Below, in pieces: positions 25,049-33,735 of a DNA stretch of 60,352 bases (position 1 is the stretch's first letter; the number at the start of each line of letters is the position of its first letter). The position numbers and the translations under genes are program-made. Under the pieces are notes generated by a model. It had not been told where the DNA came from. It saw only the letters and a program-made list of their open reading frames with translations, and did not search any database. Location: positions 1 through 60,352 of the forward strand of contig DISE01000086.1 in NCBI GenBank assembly GCA_002421865.1, in the 5' to 3' direction. This DNA is from Castellaniella sp. UBA6218 (GTDB taxonomy: Bacteria > Pseudomonadota > Gammaproteobacteria > Burkholderiales > Burkholderiaceae_B).

Positions 25049-25441
25049 ATGAGCACGCCGCCCGACTCCTTGCCCGGCCCGGAAGCCCCCCACCCGCTGG
25101 GCCGGCACGGCCCCGCGCTGCTGGACCTTCTGTCGTACATCTATCTGGAGAACGATCGCCCGGAAAAGGCGGCCGTGCTGCTGACCGCGCTCGACGAACT
25201 GGGCCTGGCCGACGCGCGCCAGCGCATCTCGCTGGCCCTGGCGCAACTGCGCGCCGGCAAGCCCGAAACCGCCCTGGGCACTCTGGATCGCGTGGCGCTC
25301 CAGGGGGGCCTGACGGGCGCCTTCCATCTGGTCCGCGCCCAGACCCTGGTCGCCCTGGGGCGCGAGGCCGAGGCCGAAGCCGCCATGCGGGCCTACACGG
25401 ACCTGCGCGCCCGGCAGGCCCATTCCGCCGATTCTCGCTGA
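25049..25441 (+). CDS. T3SS chaperone SctY (YscY type, TPR)
   Basis: 130 residues with two to three TPR-like pairs (LLDLLSYIYLENDRPEKAAV; ARQRISLALAQLRAGKPETA; VRAQTLVALGREAEAEAAMR). Follows sctX by four bases and precedes sctV, as in Ysc-type loci. Expected to bind SctX and the SctV cytoplasmic ring. Confidence 0.8.
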   Translation: MSTPPDSLPGPEAPHPLGRHGPALLDLLSYIYLENDRPEKAAVLLTALDELGLADARQRISLALAQLRAGKPETALGTLDRVALQGGLTGAFHLVRAQTLVALGREAEAEAAMRAYTDLRARQAHSADSR

Positions 25442-25450
25442 GCAGCCTTC

Positions 25451-27547
25451 ATGCAACAAGCCCTCACCCGCGCCGTCAATCTACTCACCAGCCGCAACGA
25501 CATCGTCCTGGCGGTGCTGATCGTCTCGATCATCTTCATGATGATCCTGCCGCTGCCCACCTCGCTGGTGGACATGCTGATCGGCACCAACATGACGCTG
25601 TCGGCCATCCTGCTGATGGTGGCGATGTACCTGCCCTCGCCGCTGTCCTTCTCGTCCTTTCCCTCGGTGCTGCTGGTCACCACCCTGTTCCGCCTGGGTA
25701 TTTCCATCGCCACCACGCGTCTGATCCTGCTGCAGGGCGATGCCGGTCACATCATCGAGACGTTCGGCAATTTCGTGGTCGGCGGCAACCTGATCGTCGG
25801 CCTGGTGGTCTTCCTGATCCTGACCATCGTGCAGTTCGTGGTCATCACCAAGGGCGCCGAGCGCGTGGCCGAGGTCGCGGCCCGCTTTTCTCTGGACGCC
25901 ATGCCGGGCAAGCAGATGTCCATCGACGCCGACATGCGCGCCGGCACGATCGACATGGACGAGGCGCGCAAGCGCCGCAGCCTGGTCGAGAAGGAAAGTC
26001 AGCTCTACGGCGCCATGGACGGCGCCATGAAGTTCGTCAAGGGCGACGCCATCGCGGGCCTGATCATCGTCGCGGTCAACCTGCTGGGGGGCATCCTCAT
26101 CGGCACGCTGCAACGCGGGCTGTCCGCCGGCGAAGCCGTGCAGATATATTCCATCCTGACCATCGGCGACGGCCTGATCGCCCAGATCCCGGCTCTGTTC
26201 ATCGCCATTTGCGCGGGCATCATCGTGACCCGCGTGCAGACCGGTGAAGGCGGCCCGTCGAACGTCGGCAAGGACATCGGCGCCCAGGTGCTGGCCCAGC
26301 CGCGCGCCCTGCTGATCGCCTCGGTGGTGGCCCTGGGCATGGGCCTGATCCCAGGGATGCCCACCCTGACTTTCCTCGCCCTGGCGGCCGTCGTGGGCAC
26401 GATCGGTTTCGTGCTGCTGCGCAATACCCGCAAGGTCGTGGACGAGAAGACCGGCGAGATCACCGAGATCCCCGCGCTGGCGGCCGACGGCCAGCCAGCC
26501 CCCAAACCCAGGAGCGAGGGTGGCGCCGAATTCGCTCCTACCCTGCCGCTGATGATGGACGTGGCGGCGGGCCTGCAACGGCATTTCGACGCCGACGAGC
26601 TGAACGAGGAACTGATCAAGATCCGGCGCGCGCTCTATTTCGATCTGGGGGTGCCGTTCCCGGGGATCCAGCTGCGCTTCAACGACGCCCTGCCTGAAAA
26701 CACCTATCTCATCCTGCTCTCCGAAGTCCCGGTGTCGCAAGGCCAGTTGCGGCCCGGCTACGTCCTGGTGCGCGACACCGAGCAGAACCTTCAGGCGCTA
26801 CAGGTGCCCTACGCCACCGACAAACCCTTCCTGCCCGGGATTCCGGCCTTGTGGACCGAAGCCTCGCACGTCCCCATGCTGGCCGCCGCCGGCATTCCCT
26901 GCCTGGACGCCCACCAGATCCTCACCTGGCACCTGGCCTTCGTGCTGAAAAAATATTCCTCGGACTTCATCGGCATCCAGGAGACGCGCTTCCTGCTGAC
27001 CGCCATGGAGGATCGATTCCCCGATCTGGTCAAGGAAGCCCTGCGTGTGATGCCGGTGCAGAAGCTCGCCGAAATCATGCAACGGCTGGTGTCCGAGGAC
27101 ATTTCCGTGCGCAATCTGCGCGCCGTGCTCGAAGCCCTGATCGAATGGGGCCAGAAGGAAAAGGACTCCGTCCTGCTCACCGAATACGTGCGCGTGTCGC
27201 TCAAGCGGCACATCAGCCACAAATACTCCAGCGGCCAGAACATCCTGCCCGCCTATCTGCTGGCGCCCAACGTCGAAGAAACCATCCGCGGGGCGATCCG
27301 CCAGACATCGGCCGGCAGCTATCTGGCGCTGGACCCCGGCGCCACCAAGAAACTGGTCGAGAACATCCGGCAGGCGGTGGGCGATATTTCAGCCAGCGCA
27401 CGCAAGCCGGTGCTGCTCACGTCCATGGACATCCGCCGCTATCTGCGCAAGATGATCGAACAGGACCTATACGAATTGCCGGTCCTGTCCTATCAGGAGC
27501 TCACTCAGGAAATCAACGTGCAGCCCCTGGCCCGGGTGGATCTATGA
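25451..27547 (+). CDS. bcrD: T3SS export-gate protein SctV (BcrD)
   Basis: 698 residues, the FlhA/LcrD family. The N-terminal half carries seven to eight membrane helices and the FHIPEP-like region (PSPLSFSSFPSVLLVTTLFR; KGAERVAEVAARFSLDAMPG with the following KQMSIDADMRAG). The C-terminal cytoplasmic domain (about 370-698) forms the nonameric ring that receives chaperone-substrate complexes. All conserved blocks are intact. Confidence 0.98.
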   Translation: MQQALTRAVNLLTSRNDIVLAVLIVSIIFMMILPLPTSLVDMLIGTNMTLSAILLMVAMYLPSPLSFSSFPSVLLVTTLFRLGISIATTRLILLQGDAGHIIETFGNFVVGGNLIVGLVVFLILTIVQFVVITKGAERVAEVAARFSLDAMPGKQMSIDADMRAGTIDMDEARKRRSLVEKESQLYGAMDGAMKFVKGDAIAGLIIVAVNLLGGILIGTLQRGLSAGEAVQIYSILTIGDGLIAQIPALFIAICAGIIVTRVQTGEGGPSNVGKDIGAQVLAQPRALLIASVVALGMGLIPGMPTLTFLALAAVVGTIGFVLLRNTRKVVDEKTGEITEIPALAADGQPAPKPRSEGGAEFAPTLPLMMDVAAGLQRHFDADELNEELIKIRRALYFDLGVPFPGIQLRFNDALPENTYLILLSEVPVSQGQLRPGYVLVRDTEQNLQALQVPYATDKPFLPGIPALWTEASHVPMLAAAGIPCLDAHQILTWHLAFVLKKYSSDFIGIQETRFLLTAMEDRFPDLVKEALRVMPVQKLAEIMQRLVSEDISVRNLRAVLEALIEWGQKEKDSVLLTEYVRVSLKRHISHKYSSGQNILPAYLLAPNVEETIRGAIRQTSAGSYLALDPGATKKLVENIRQAVGDISASARKPVLLTSMDIRRYLRKMIEQDLYELPVLSYQELTQEINVQPLARVDL

Positions 27548-27599
27548 CCCGCCTCCAGGCCTCCACGCCCGCGCGACGGTCCTCCCCCAGGAGGCCGGG

Positions 27600-28961
27600 A
27601 TGAACGCGACGCTCGAACTGCGCGTGCTTTCCGGCCTGCACCGGGAGGCGCGCTGCCCCGTCACCCACGGCGCCCTGGTGGGCGCGGACCCGGATTGCGA
27701 CATCGTCCTGGCCGATACCGGCCTGCCGGCGCGCGCGGCGCGGCTGGTTCTGAGCGACCAAGGCTGGAACCTGACGCCCGGCGAGAGCGAACCGGAACCG
27801 GACGCGGCATCCGGCACGCCATACAATCAGCCGCTGCCCCTCGGCCCGGTCTGGCTCACCGTATCCCATCCCGAAGATCCCTGGGTCGATGCGCCTGAAA
27901 CGGCCGATGAGGAAGGCGACAACGACGCGTCCGCCGCCGAGGCCACACCCATCGAGGCCGCGGCATCCGCTCCGGAGCCCGACGGCACGTCGGGAGAGGA
28001 GCCCGCGCGGGCCACCCCCCCCATCCACGCGGATCCCCGCCAGGACCGGGCCTCCAGGCCTGCGCGCAGCCGCTCCTCCTGGATCATGATCCTGGGTCTG
28101 GCCGCCGCCGGTCTGGCCATCGTCGTGGCGATGGCCATGGCCTGGCTGCTGCCGTCCACGATCCCGGCCCCCGCGCGCCCCGATCCGCGCATCGCCGCCG
28201 AGCAATCCCTGCCGCGCATCCAGGCCGTCCTGGAACGCCTGGGCCTGACCTCCCGCCTGCGGGCAGCCATGGCGGCCGGCGGCAAGACGGCACAGGTATC
28301 GGGCTGGGTGCGGGACGCGGACGAGCGCGATGCGCTGGCCTCCGCGCTGGCACAGATCTGGCCCATGCCGGCCATGCAGGTCAGCGTGGAAGCGGACGCG
28401 ATCCGGACCGCTCGCACGACACTGGAAGCCTACCCGGTGAAATACGCCCCCCGCTACGACGGCGATGGCCGCCTGAGCATCCTGGGCATCGCGGCGGACG
28501 AAACGGAACGCGCGGCGGCGATCGAGGCGGTCCGCGCGCAACTGCCGGGCATGACCATCATGGGAAACACCATCCAGATGGCGCCGGCCGTGGCCGATGC
28601 GCTGACCCGGGAGCTCGCGGCGGCAGGCCTGAGCGGCGTCACCCTGACCTGGGATCGCCATCATCTGCGAGCGGACTCATCCAGGCTGGACGACACCCAG
28701 CTGGCCCGCTTCGAGCGCATCCTGGCGGAATTCAATCGCCGCTTCTTCGATGTCGCCGCGCTGCCCGACGAGGACCGGCCCGCCGCCAGCACCGTACCGT
28801 TCGGCATCCTCAGCGTGGTCAGCGGCAAGACACCCTTTATCGTGCTGGAAGATGGGAGTAAATTGCTCGTAGGCGGCACCTACAGGCAGTATCGCCTGAC
28901 CGGCATCGAGGAACGACGCCTGACTTTCGACGGCCCTCGCCCCGCGATCGTGCTGCGCTGA
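27600..28961 (+). CDS. bscD: T3SS inner-membrane ring protein SctD (BscD)
   Basis: 453 residues. An N-terminal FHA-like cytoplasmic domain (about 1-90) is followed by an acidic Ala/Pro/Glu-rich linker (about 95-155), one membrane helix (about 162-185, WIMILGLAAAGLAIVVAMAM) and a periplasmic ring domain with the terminal GILSVVSGKTPFIVLEDGSK block. A perfect AGGAGG lies just upstream of ATG 27600. The 52-base gap after sctV holds only a 19-codon reading frame. Confidence 0.93.
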   Translation: MNATLELRVLSGLHREARCPVTHGALVGADPDCDIVLADTGLPARAARLVLSDQGWNLTPGESEPEPDAASGTPYNQPLPLGPVWLTVSHPEDPWVDAPETADEEGDNDASAAEATPIEAAASAPEPDGTSGEEPARATPPIHADPRQDRASRPARSRSSWIMILGLAAAGLAIVVAMAMAWLLPSTIPAPARPDPRIAAEQSLPRIQAVLERLGLTSRLRAAMAAGGKTAQVSGWVRDADERDALASALAQIWPMPAMQVSVEADAIRTARTTLEAYPVKYAPRYDGDGRLSILGIAADETERAAAIEAVRAQLPGMTIMGNTIQMAPAVADALTRELAAAGLSGVTLTWDRHHLRADSSRLDDTQLARFERILAEFNRRFFDVAALPDEDRPAASTVPFGILSVVSGKTPFIVLEDGSKLLVGGTYRQYRLTGIEERRLTFDGPRPAIVLR

Positions 28962-28975
28962 ACACGGACCGAACC

Positions 28976-29233
28976 ATGACCACCGCACTGACCGATCTCG
29001 AAACCCGCTTGGCCGCCCCCGGAGGCGCGGCCCTGCGGGACGCGCTGGCCGCACGGGCCGCCCGCATGGAAGCCACCTTGCGGGCCCGCATGTCCGCGGG
29101 CCTGCCCCGCCAGAATTTCCCGGTCTGGCGGGATGTCGCCGACGCCGCGGCTGCGGCATCGGCGATCCTGGCCTCGTGGCCGGCCAATGAAGCATCCCCC
29201 GCGGACCCGCCAGGGCCCGCGCAGCCCCTTTGA
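28976..29233 (+). CDS. bscE: Small T3SS protein SctE-like (BscE), needle co-chaperone candidate
   Basis: 85 residues, mostly helix and Ala-rich (LRDALAARAARMEATLRARM; WRDVADAAAAASAILASW), with a proline-rich tail. YscE/PscE are small helical hairpins that, together with YscG, keep the needle subunit monomeric. Position between sctD and the needle gene matches. Sequence alone would not identify it. Confidence 0.7.
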   Translation: MTTALTDLETRLAAPGGAALRDALAARAARMEATLRARMSAGLPRQNFPVWRDVADAAAAASAILASWPANEASPADPPGPAQPL

Positions 29234-29261
29234 TCCTTTTCACCCTCGCCAGGAGCCCATC

Positions 29262-29528
29262 ATGGCACTCAATGGTCTTTCCGGTTCGTCCGGCCTGAAC
29301 TTCAACACCGTCAACAACACGATCTACAGCGGCATCCGCACGCAGGAAAGCAAGCTGCGCGACACGCTCTCCACTCTGCAGGCGGACGCCGACGGCAACA
29401 TCTCGCAGGCCGACCTGCTGATGCTGCAGCAACAGACGCAGCAATGGACGATGATGATCGAACTGCAGAGCACCATCACCAAACAGATTTCCGACTCGCT
29501 CAAAGGCATCATCCAGAAGTCGTCCTGA
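29262..29528 (+). CDS. bscF: T3SS needle subunit SctF (BscF)
   Basis: 88 residues, normal length for YscF/MxiH. Helix-turn-helix form with polar N-terminus (MALNGLSGSSGLNFNTVNNT) and the characteristic C-terminal helix (MMIELQSTITKQISDSLKGI). Start chosen at 29262 with AGGAG seven bases ahead; the frame extends 43 codons upstream as a shadow. Last gene of the plus-strand operon. Confidence 0.93.
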   Translation: MALNGLSGSSGLNFNTVNNTIYSGIRTQESKLRDTLSTLQADADGNISQADLLMLQQQTQQWTMMIELQSTITKQISDSLKGIIQKSS

Positions 29529-29536
29529 GGCCGCGG

Positions 29537-29557
29537 CCGGGGCGCAGCCGCCCCCGG
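29537..29557. terminator. Hairpin at the end of the bopN-to-needle operon
   Basis: CCGGGG (29537-29542) and CCCCGG (29552-29557) can pair over a nine-base loop, a few bases after the sctF stop and before the convergent chaperone stop. No T-tract, so a weak call. Confidence 0.35.
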
Positions 29558-29584
29558 TCCGCCCCCTCCACGCCCCGATCGGGC

Positions 29585-30019
29585 TCAGACGGATTGCAGG
29601 AAGAACGCCGGGTCACGCGCGGCTGGCGCATCGGTCGCGCCCGCCCGGGTCCAGTCGTCGGCCCGGTCCAGCAGGGACTCCAGCACCGAGCAGAGCACGG
29701 AGGCGGTGCATTCGGCCAGGTTCAGGGCCACCTGCGCGTGCGGCCGGCCATCGGGTGCCAGGCACAGGACCGCGCCGTGCCCCGCCTGCATGAAATTGGC
29801 CCGGGCCATGCGCTCGGCCTGGCGGGCATCGATCCCGTGATCGGCCAGCCTGCACGAGACCAGCACCAGCCCGTGCGCGCCCACGTGCACCACTTGCACG
29901 ATCTGGCGACCGTCGAACACCAGTTGGCAGATCCCCTCGGCAGAGGGCGCCAGACCGGCGATGCCCAGCGCCCGACCCAGTTCAGCGATCAGATGGACAT
30001 AAGAAGAGTCGACGGACAT
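29585..30019 (-). CDS. CesT-family T3SS chaperone without an adjacent effector
   Basis: 144 residues in the class I chaperone pattern: an N-terminal helix (YVHLIAELGRALGIAGLAPS), strands (GICQLVFDGRQIVQVVHVGA; GLVLVSCRLADHG), then a C-terminal helix (ALNLAECTASVLCSVLESLL). It is paralogous to the next chaperone (both open with xYxxLIAELGRxLG). A strong terminator separates it from the SopB-like operon, and no effector is next to it, so its client may be encoded elsewhere, for example the patatin at 46.9 kb. Start taken at 30019; no BtrS-type box found upstream. Confidence 0.75.
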   Translation of the reverse strand: MSVDSSYVHLIAELGRALGIAGLAPSAEGICQLVFDGRQIVQVVHVGAHGLVLVSCRLADHGIDARQAERMARANFMQAGHGAVLCLAPDGRPHAQVALNLAECTASVLCSVLESLLDRADDWTRAGATDAPAARDPAFFLQSV

Positions 30020-30100
30020 GAGAATGTGTCCCGCCTGAGCGGGCATCTTGGATGGCGGACTGTTAAAAGTACGCCAGACCGGCGCAATTGAACAGAGGGC

Positions 30101-30131
30101 AAAAACCAGAGGGCGCTCGGGCGCCCTCTGG
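30101..30131 (-). terminator. Rho-independent terminator of the SopB-like operon
   Basis: Perfect 11-pair stem, 30106-30116 with 30121-30131, four-base loop, then on the minus strand a run of five T (30101-30105). It lies 20 bases past the chaperone stop and is the clearest terminator in the window. Confidence 0.92.
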
Positions 30132-30151
30132 TTCGGATCACGTAAAACGGT

Positions 30152-30637
30152 TCAGGCCAGCGAATCGCCCGGGAGCATGCCGTCCGGCTTGCCCGGCGCG
30201 GCGTCCGACATGTCGCCGGTGCGCAAGGGGCCGCCATCGTTGGCGTCCTCGATGCGAGTGTGCCAATAGGCGGCCACGTTGGCGAATCGCTCGATCCAGT
30301 CCGAGAGCGATTCCACATCCAGGGCCACCTGCGCACGCCGATCCGCCAGGAACACGCGGCCCGTGTCGAAATCGGCGCTGAAGGTCGCCCCCCGCGTGCC
30401 CTGCCAGAACATGTTGGCCGCCAGCAGCATGGCATAGATCCCTTCCCTGCGATCGGGGTCCGCCTCGGGCAGGCGGGCGAACAGGATGACCTCGTCGTCC
30501 TCCGCCTCGTGCTGGATGTGGATTTCGTGACCGTCGACCACGAGTCCCACGTAGCCGTCCTCGCCCGCAGCCATGTCGGCCATGCCCAGCGTCCGGCCCA
30601 GTTCGGCGATCAAGGCCTGGTATGAAGAGAGAGACAT
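30152..30637 (-). CDS. CesT/SigE-like chaperone of the SopB-like effector
   Basis: 161 residues. Class I chaperone fold pattern (YQALIAELGRTLGMADMAAG; VGLVVDGHEIHIQHEAEDDE; ILFARLPEADPDRREGIYAM) and strongly acidic, as usual. It begins 42 bases after the effector stop on the same strand, the same effector-then-chaperone order as sopB-sigE and ipgD-ipgE. Start at 30637 has CAGGAG nine bases ahead; an earlier ATG (30670) lacks one. The tail after about residue 135 is longer than in SigE. Confidence 0.82.
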   Translation of the reverse strand: MSLSSYQALIAELGRTLGMADMAAGEDGYVGLVVDGHEIHIQHEAEDDEVILFARLPEADPDRREGIYAMLLAANMFWQGTRGATFSADFDTGRVFLADRRAQVALDVESLSDWIERFANVAAYWHTRIEDANDGGPLRTGDMSDAAPGKPDGMLPGDSLA

Positions 30638-30679
30638 GCGGTGCTCCTGTGATTCAATGGATTGGGTCATGGATCGTGA

Positions 30680-33475
30680 TCAGGCTTTGGCGAACTTGCC
30701 CAGCCCGCAAAGGAATTGACGGACTTCGGGATCAGGCAACCGGTCCTTGAGGTGACCGGCCTCCTTGCTCCCCCCCATCCCCGTATTCCAGCGCTGGTTT
30801 TCGAGCTGGCCGGAACTGGCGCTGACCGTATAGTAGACGCCTTGATCGTCGCCTTCCAGGCGTTCGTCGGGATTCATCTCGCCGCCCAGATCGCGCAGGA
30901 TCAGCTTGGACTTCAGTTCGACGTCGGTGACACCGCCGCGATCCTTGTCGCTCTTGCAGCCCTTGGACATCGTGCCGGCCAGATCGGTGGCGCCCACCAG
31001 GCCCAGCCCCTGTTCGGCCAGCCCCTGCAGAACCAGGATCTCGCGCCCCATCTTGGCGGTATCGCCATTGCCCGTGCGGAAGGCTTCCTCGGTGAACATG
31101 CTGCGCACCAGGTCGGTCTGGCCGCGCAATTGAGCCATGAGGCCCTCCGCCTTGGCCAGTTGATCGGGCGGCGTGGTCGGGTCGTTGACCACGGTCTCGA
31201 GGCGGTCATAGACCTCGCCCACGAAGCCGCCCGGCCGCACGCCCCGGGCGCCGAAGGCGCCTTCGCCCAGGTCGCCCACCAGCTTGATCATGTTGGCGGT
31301 GTTGTGCTCGTGGACATTGTTCCAGACACGCATGAGCATTTCGCGTCCACCGGTGGAAATGGCGTTGATGCCGAACGAGAACGTGATGGCGTCCACATCC
31401 ACGTCGCGCGCCTCGCCCGGCCGCTCCGGATGATCCGGATCGAATACGCGCAGGGTCTGACCCGGCCCCGAATTGGCTTCGAAGGCCCGGAACTGGTTCT
31501 GCGTGTAGGTCCGTTCCTGGTAATCCTGGATGCCCAGATTGTCGCGCAGCGAATCGGGCGAGATCAGGTTGACGCTGACGTGCACCAGCCGGGGCGGCGG
31601 GGCATCCTGCGGCCGTTCGGGATCGGTCAGCACGCCGCGCAGGCGTTCGTTGCTGGTCAGGGCGACTTCGAGCACTTCGCGCGCGCCGCGTTCATTGGAA
31701 GTCCGGCGATCCCCGCCGTTTCCCACGCCCCACATGTCCAGCACGCCATGGCCCACCACCGTGGTCATCACCTGGCCATCGGGATCGCGCAGGCGGCTGA
31801 CCTTGAGATTGCGGGCATGATCCTCGCTGTCCTTGACGCCCGCGGACACCCCGCCGATCCGGCCCCGCCCCAGATCGACGCCCAATTCATGGCCAATGAA
31901 CTGGGCCGGGACGACCTCGCTCTTGTAGGTGCGCATCACGCCGTCGCGCATCACCGGCATGTCGCGCGCCACCGGTTGCCAGGTTTCCAGCCCCGCCAGG
32001 GCCTGGCGTTCGCTGCGCGCCAGGCTGGACTTGGAGAACAGCGCATCGAGCGTGTTCCGGGGGATGCCGATGCCCTCGAGACGGGCGCGCAAGTCCTGCA
32101 TCGTGTCGCGCTTTCCCTGGACGATGGGGTGCGTGTCCTTGTTCGACTTGCTGGGCGCCTCAATGGACTGCAGCGTATCGACATTCTCGCTGTCCCGATA
32201 TTCCTGGCTGCGGTCATTGCACAGCGACGCCCATTGGGCGCGAACCTGCGCCAGCTCGCCCAACTGGTCGTCGGTGAGCGCCGGATCGCCTCCATGGGCA
32301 TTCCGGTTCAATTGATCCAGCAAATGGTTGCCAGCCTGGGCCCAGATCAGGTTGGCGTGCTTGACGGAGCGGTCGGTCAGGGGATCGGTCAGGCGCATTT
32401 CATCGACATAGGCGCTCTTGGCATCCAGCAGCTCGGTCTGACGGTCCATGTCGAGATACAGCGCCTCGCCGACGGACAGCTTCTCATTGCGGAACCGGAT
32501 CTGGCCCTCGAGCGCATCCTTGCGCGCCTGGAGCGTTTTCGCCTCGCCGGAGCCCACGGGCGCCTCCTGGAGACTCCGGTCGACCTCGTTCAGTTCTTCC
32601 GTCAACGCCTCCAGCTCATTCTGCAGCGTCTGGATGCCGTTCCACAAACCGTCCCGGCAGACGTCCAGGTCGTCGCGCCGCTGCCCCAGTTCGTCGGACA
32701 GGCCCCGCAGGCTGTCCTGGTTCCAGGCCTGCCGACCCAGCAATTCCGTGGTCCGGTCGATCTGGTCCAGCGCACCCGTCACCTGGGGATCCTGTCTCGG
32801 ACCGCCGCCGTAAATCTGTCGCAGCCCCTGGCTCAGGCTGGCGGGATCGAGCGCGACCCGGGACAACGGGCTGCCCTGGGGCGCGTTGCGGACCAGCTCC
32901 GTGAGAGCGGGGAAACGCTCCTCGCATTGCCGGGCGCGCTGTTCACGCACCTCGGTTTCGGCCCGGGTCCGCAGGGACTGGACGTCCACCCGGCTCAGAG
33001 GGGTATTGCCGTAACGGGCGTCGTTGCGCACTTCCCGAATGACCGCCGCCCGCACATCGCGCAGTTCCGGGCCTTCCAGGCCTTTCAGCGTCTCGCCCAG
33101 CAAGGATTCATTGTGCCGCACCACCTGCAGCCGGTATTCCTGGGCCTTGCCCAGGATCTTGCCGACCTGGTGATTGGTCAAAGGGCGGTCATTGGTCGCC
33201 CAGCCCTGCGGCAGTCCGCAGGCCCTCAGGGCCCGCTGCGCCCCCGCGCGCCCCTCGGTCTTCTCGAGCAGGCCGATAAATGCCTGCTTGACCTGGACAC
33301 GCTCCTGGGCACGCGTCTGCTGTTCCTGGGGCGACCGGAACCAGCCCTGGATGCGGCCCGCCAGACGCGACAGGCCGCTCTGGCGCACGCCTTCCTGTCC
33401 CTGGGGATTCTGGCGGATTTCCCGTTCGAAGAACCCGCCGCTCAACTGCCTGAAATTACCGAGACCAATGGCCAT
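30680..33475 (-). CDS. SopB/IpgD-type inositol phosphate phosphatase, T3SS effector
   Basis: 931 residues, against about 560 for SopB. The C-terminal third carries the family's phosphatase: FSFGIN near residue 697 (SopB has FNFGVNE), the CX5R loop CKSDKDR with the nucleophile cysteine at residue 840, and the downstream block LENQRWNTGMGG, then LPDPEVRQF, matching the end of SopB. SopB/IpgD dephosphorylate host phosphoinositides to alter membrane traffic and survival signalling. The loop differs from the usual CKSGKDRTG: Gly to Asp, and Thr to Gly after the Arg. The N-terminal 600 residues are largely helical and unrecognised. No signal peptide; BtrS-type promoter; downstream chaperone. Start at 33475 has GGAGAG ahead. 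Confidence 0.87.
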   Translation of the reverse strand: MAIGLGNFRQLSGGFFEREIRQNPQGQEGVRQSGLSRLAGRIQGWFRSPQEQQTRAQERVQVKQAFIGLLEKTEGRAGAQRALRACGLPQGWATNDRPLTNHQVGKILGKAQEYRLQVVRHNESLLGETLKGLEGPELRDVRAAVIREVRNDARYGNTPLSRVDVQSLRTRAETEVREQRARQCEERFPALTELVRNAPQGSPLSRVALDPASLSQGLRQIYGGGPRQDPQVTGALDQIDRTTELLGRQAWNQDSLRGLSDELGQRRDDLDVCRDGLWNGIQTLQNELEALTEELNEVDRSLQEAPVGSGEAKTLQARKDALEGQIRFRNEKLSVGEALYLDMDRQTELLDAKSAYVDEMRLTDPLTDRSVKHANLIWAQAGNHLLDQLNRNAHGGDPALTDDQLGELAQVRAQWASLCNDRSQEYRDSENVDTLQSIEAPSKSNKDTHPIVQGKRDTMQDLRARLEGIGIPRNTLDALFSKSSLARSERQALAGLETWQPVARDMPVMRDGVMRTYKSEVVPAQFIGHELGVDLGRGRIGGVSAGVKDSEDHARNLKVSRLRDPDGQVMTTVVGHGVLDMWGVGNGGDRRTSNERGAREVLEVALTSNERLRGVLTDPERPQDAPPPRLVHVSVNLISPDSLRDNLGIQDYQERTYTQNQFRAFEANSGPGQTLRVFDPDHPERPGEARDVDVDAITFSFGINAISTGGREMLMRVWNNVHEHNTANMIKLVGDLGEGAFGARGVRPGGFVGEVYDRLETVVNDPTTPPDQLAKAEGLMAQLRGQTDLVRSMFTEEAFRTGNGDTAKMGREILVLQGLAEQGLGLVGATDLAGTMSKGCKSDKDRGGVTDVELKSKLILRDLGGEMNPDERLEGDDQGVYYTVSASSGQLENQRWNTGMGGSKEAGHLKDRLPDPEVRQFLCGLGKFAKA

Positions 33476-33517
33476 TACGTCTCTCCACATACCGATCAAG
33501 ACTTATCACACGTGATG

Positions 33518-33543
33518 AGTAACGCCTTCCGGCGCCCAGTTCC
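33518..33543 (-). promoter_or_regulatory. Predicted BtrS-type promoter of the SopB-like effector operon
   Basis: Minus strand: GGAAC (33539-33543), 15 bases, GTTACT (33518-33523), then CAT. The effector start is 42 bases downstream. Perfect match to the element ahead of both T3SS operons. Confidence 0.85.
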
Positions 33544-33581
33544 TTCTTTCGATGCGATCGACCCTCCGGTCAATACGGGCA

Positions 33582-33610
33582 TTGGCTTGAACACAGTCCA
33601 TGTGTATAGT
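33582..33610 (+). promoter_or_regulatory. Sigma-70-like promoter of the lipoprotein-btrW operon
   Basis: TTGGCT (33582-33587), 17 bases, TATAGT (33605-33610), a good vegetative promoter. No acceptable BtrS-type box is present for this operon, so the anti-sigma kinase appears to be made independently of BtrS. Confidence 0.6.
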
Positions 33611-33735
33611 TTCTGTTGGCGGCGCTATTGCACGCCGGCCGACTTCCGAGCGACACCCACCCGGCACTCATCTCCGCGGGCGGGCACTCATGCGGCGGAC
33701 GGTTTCCACCCTGCCAGGCCTTCCAAGCCACCACC

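Noticed and set aside
27544..27603. A 19-codon frame between sctV and sctD
   Set aside because: Too short and without its own ribosome site; it may only couple translation of sctV to sctD.
33585..33611. A BtrS-type box for the lipoprotein-btrW operon (TGAAC-N16-GTTTCT)
   Set aside because: First block, spacer and second block all deviate; a good sigma-70 promoter covers the same bases.
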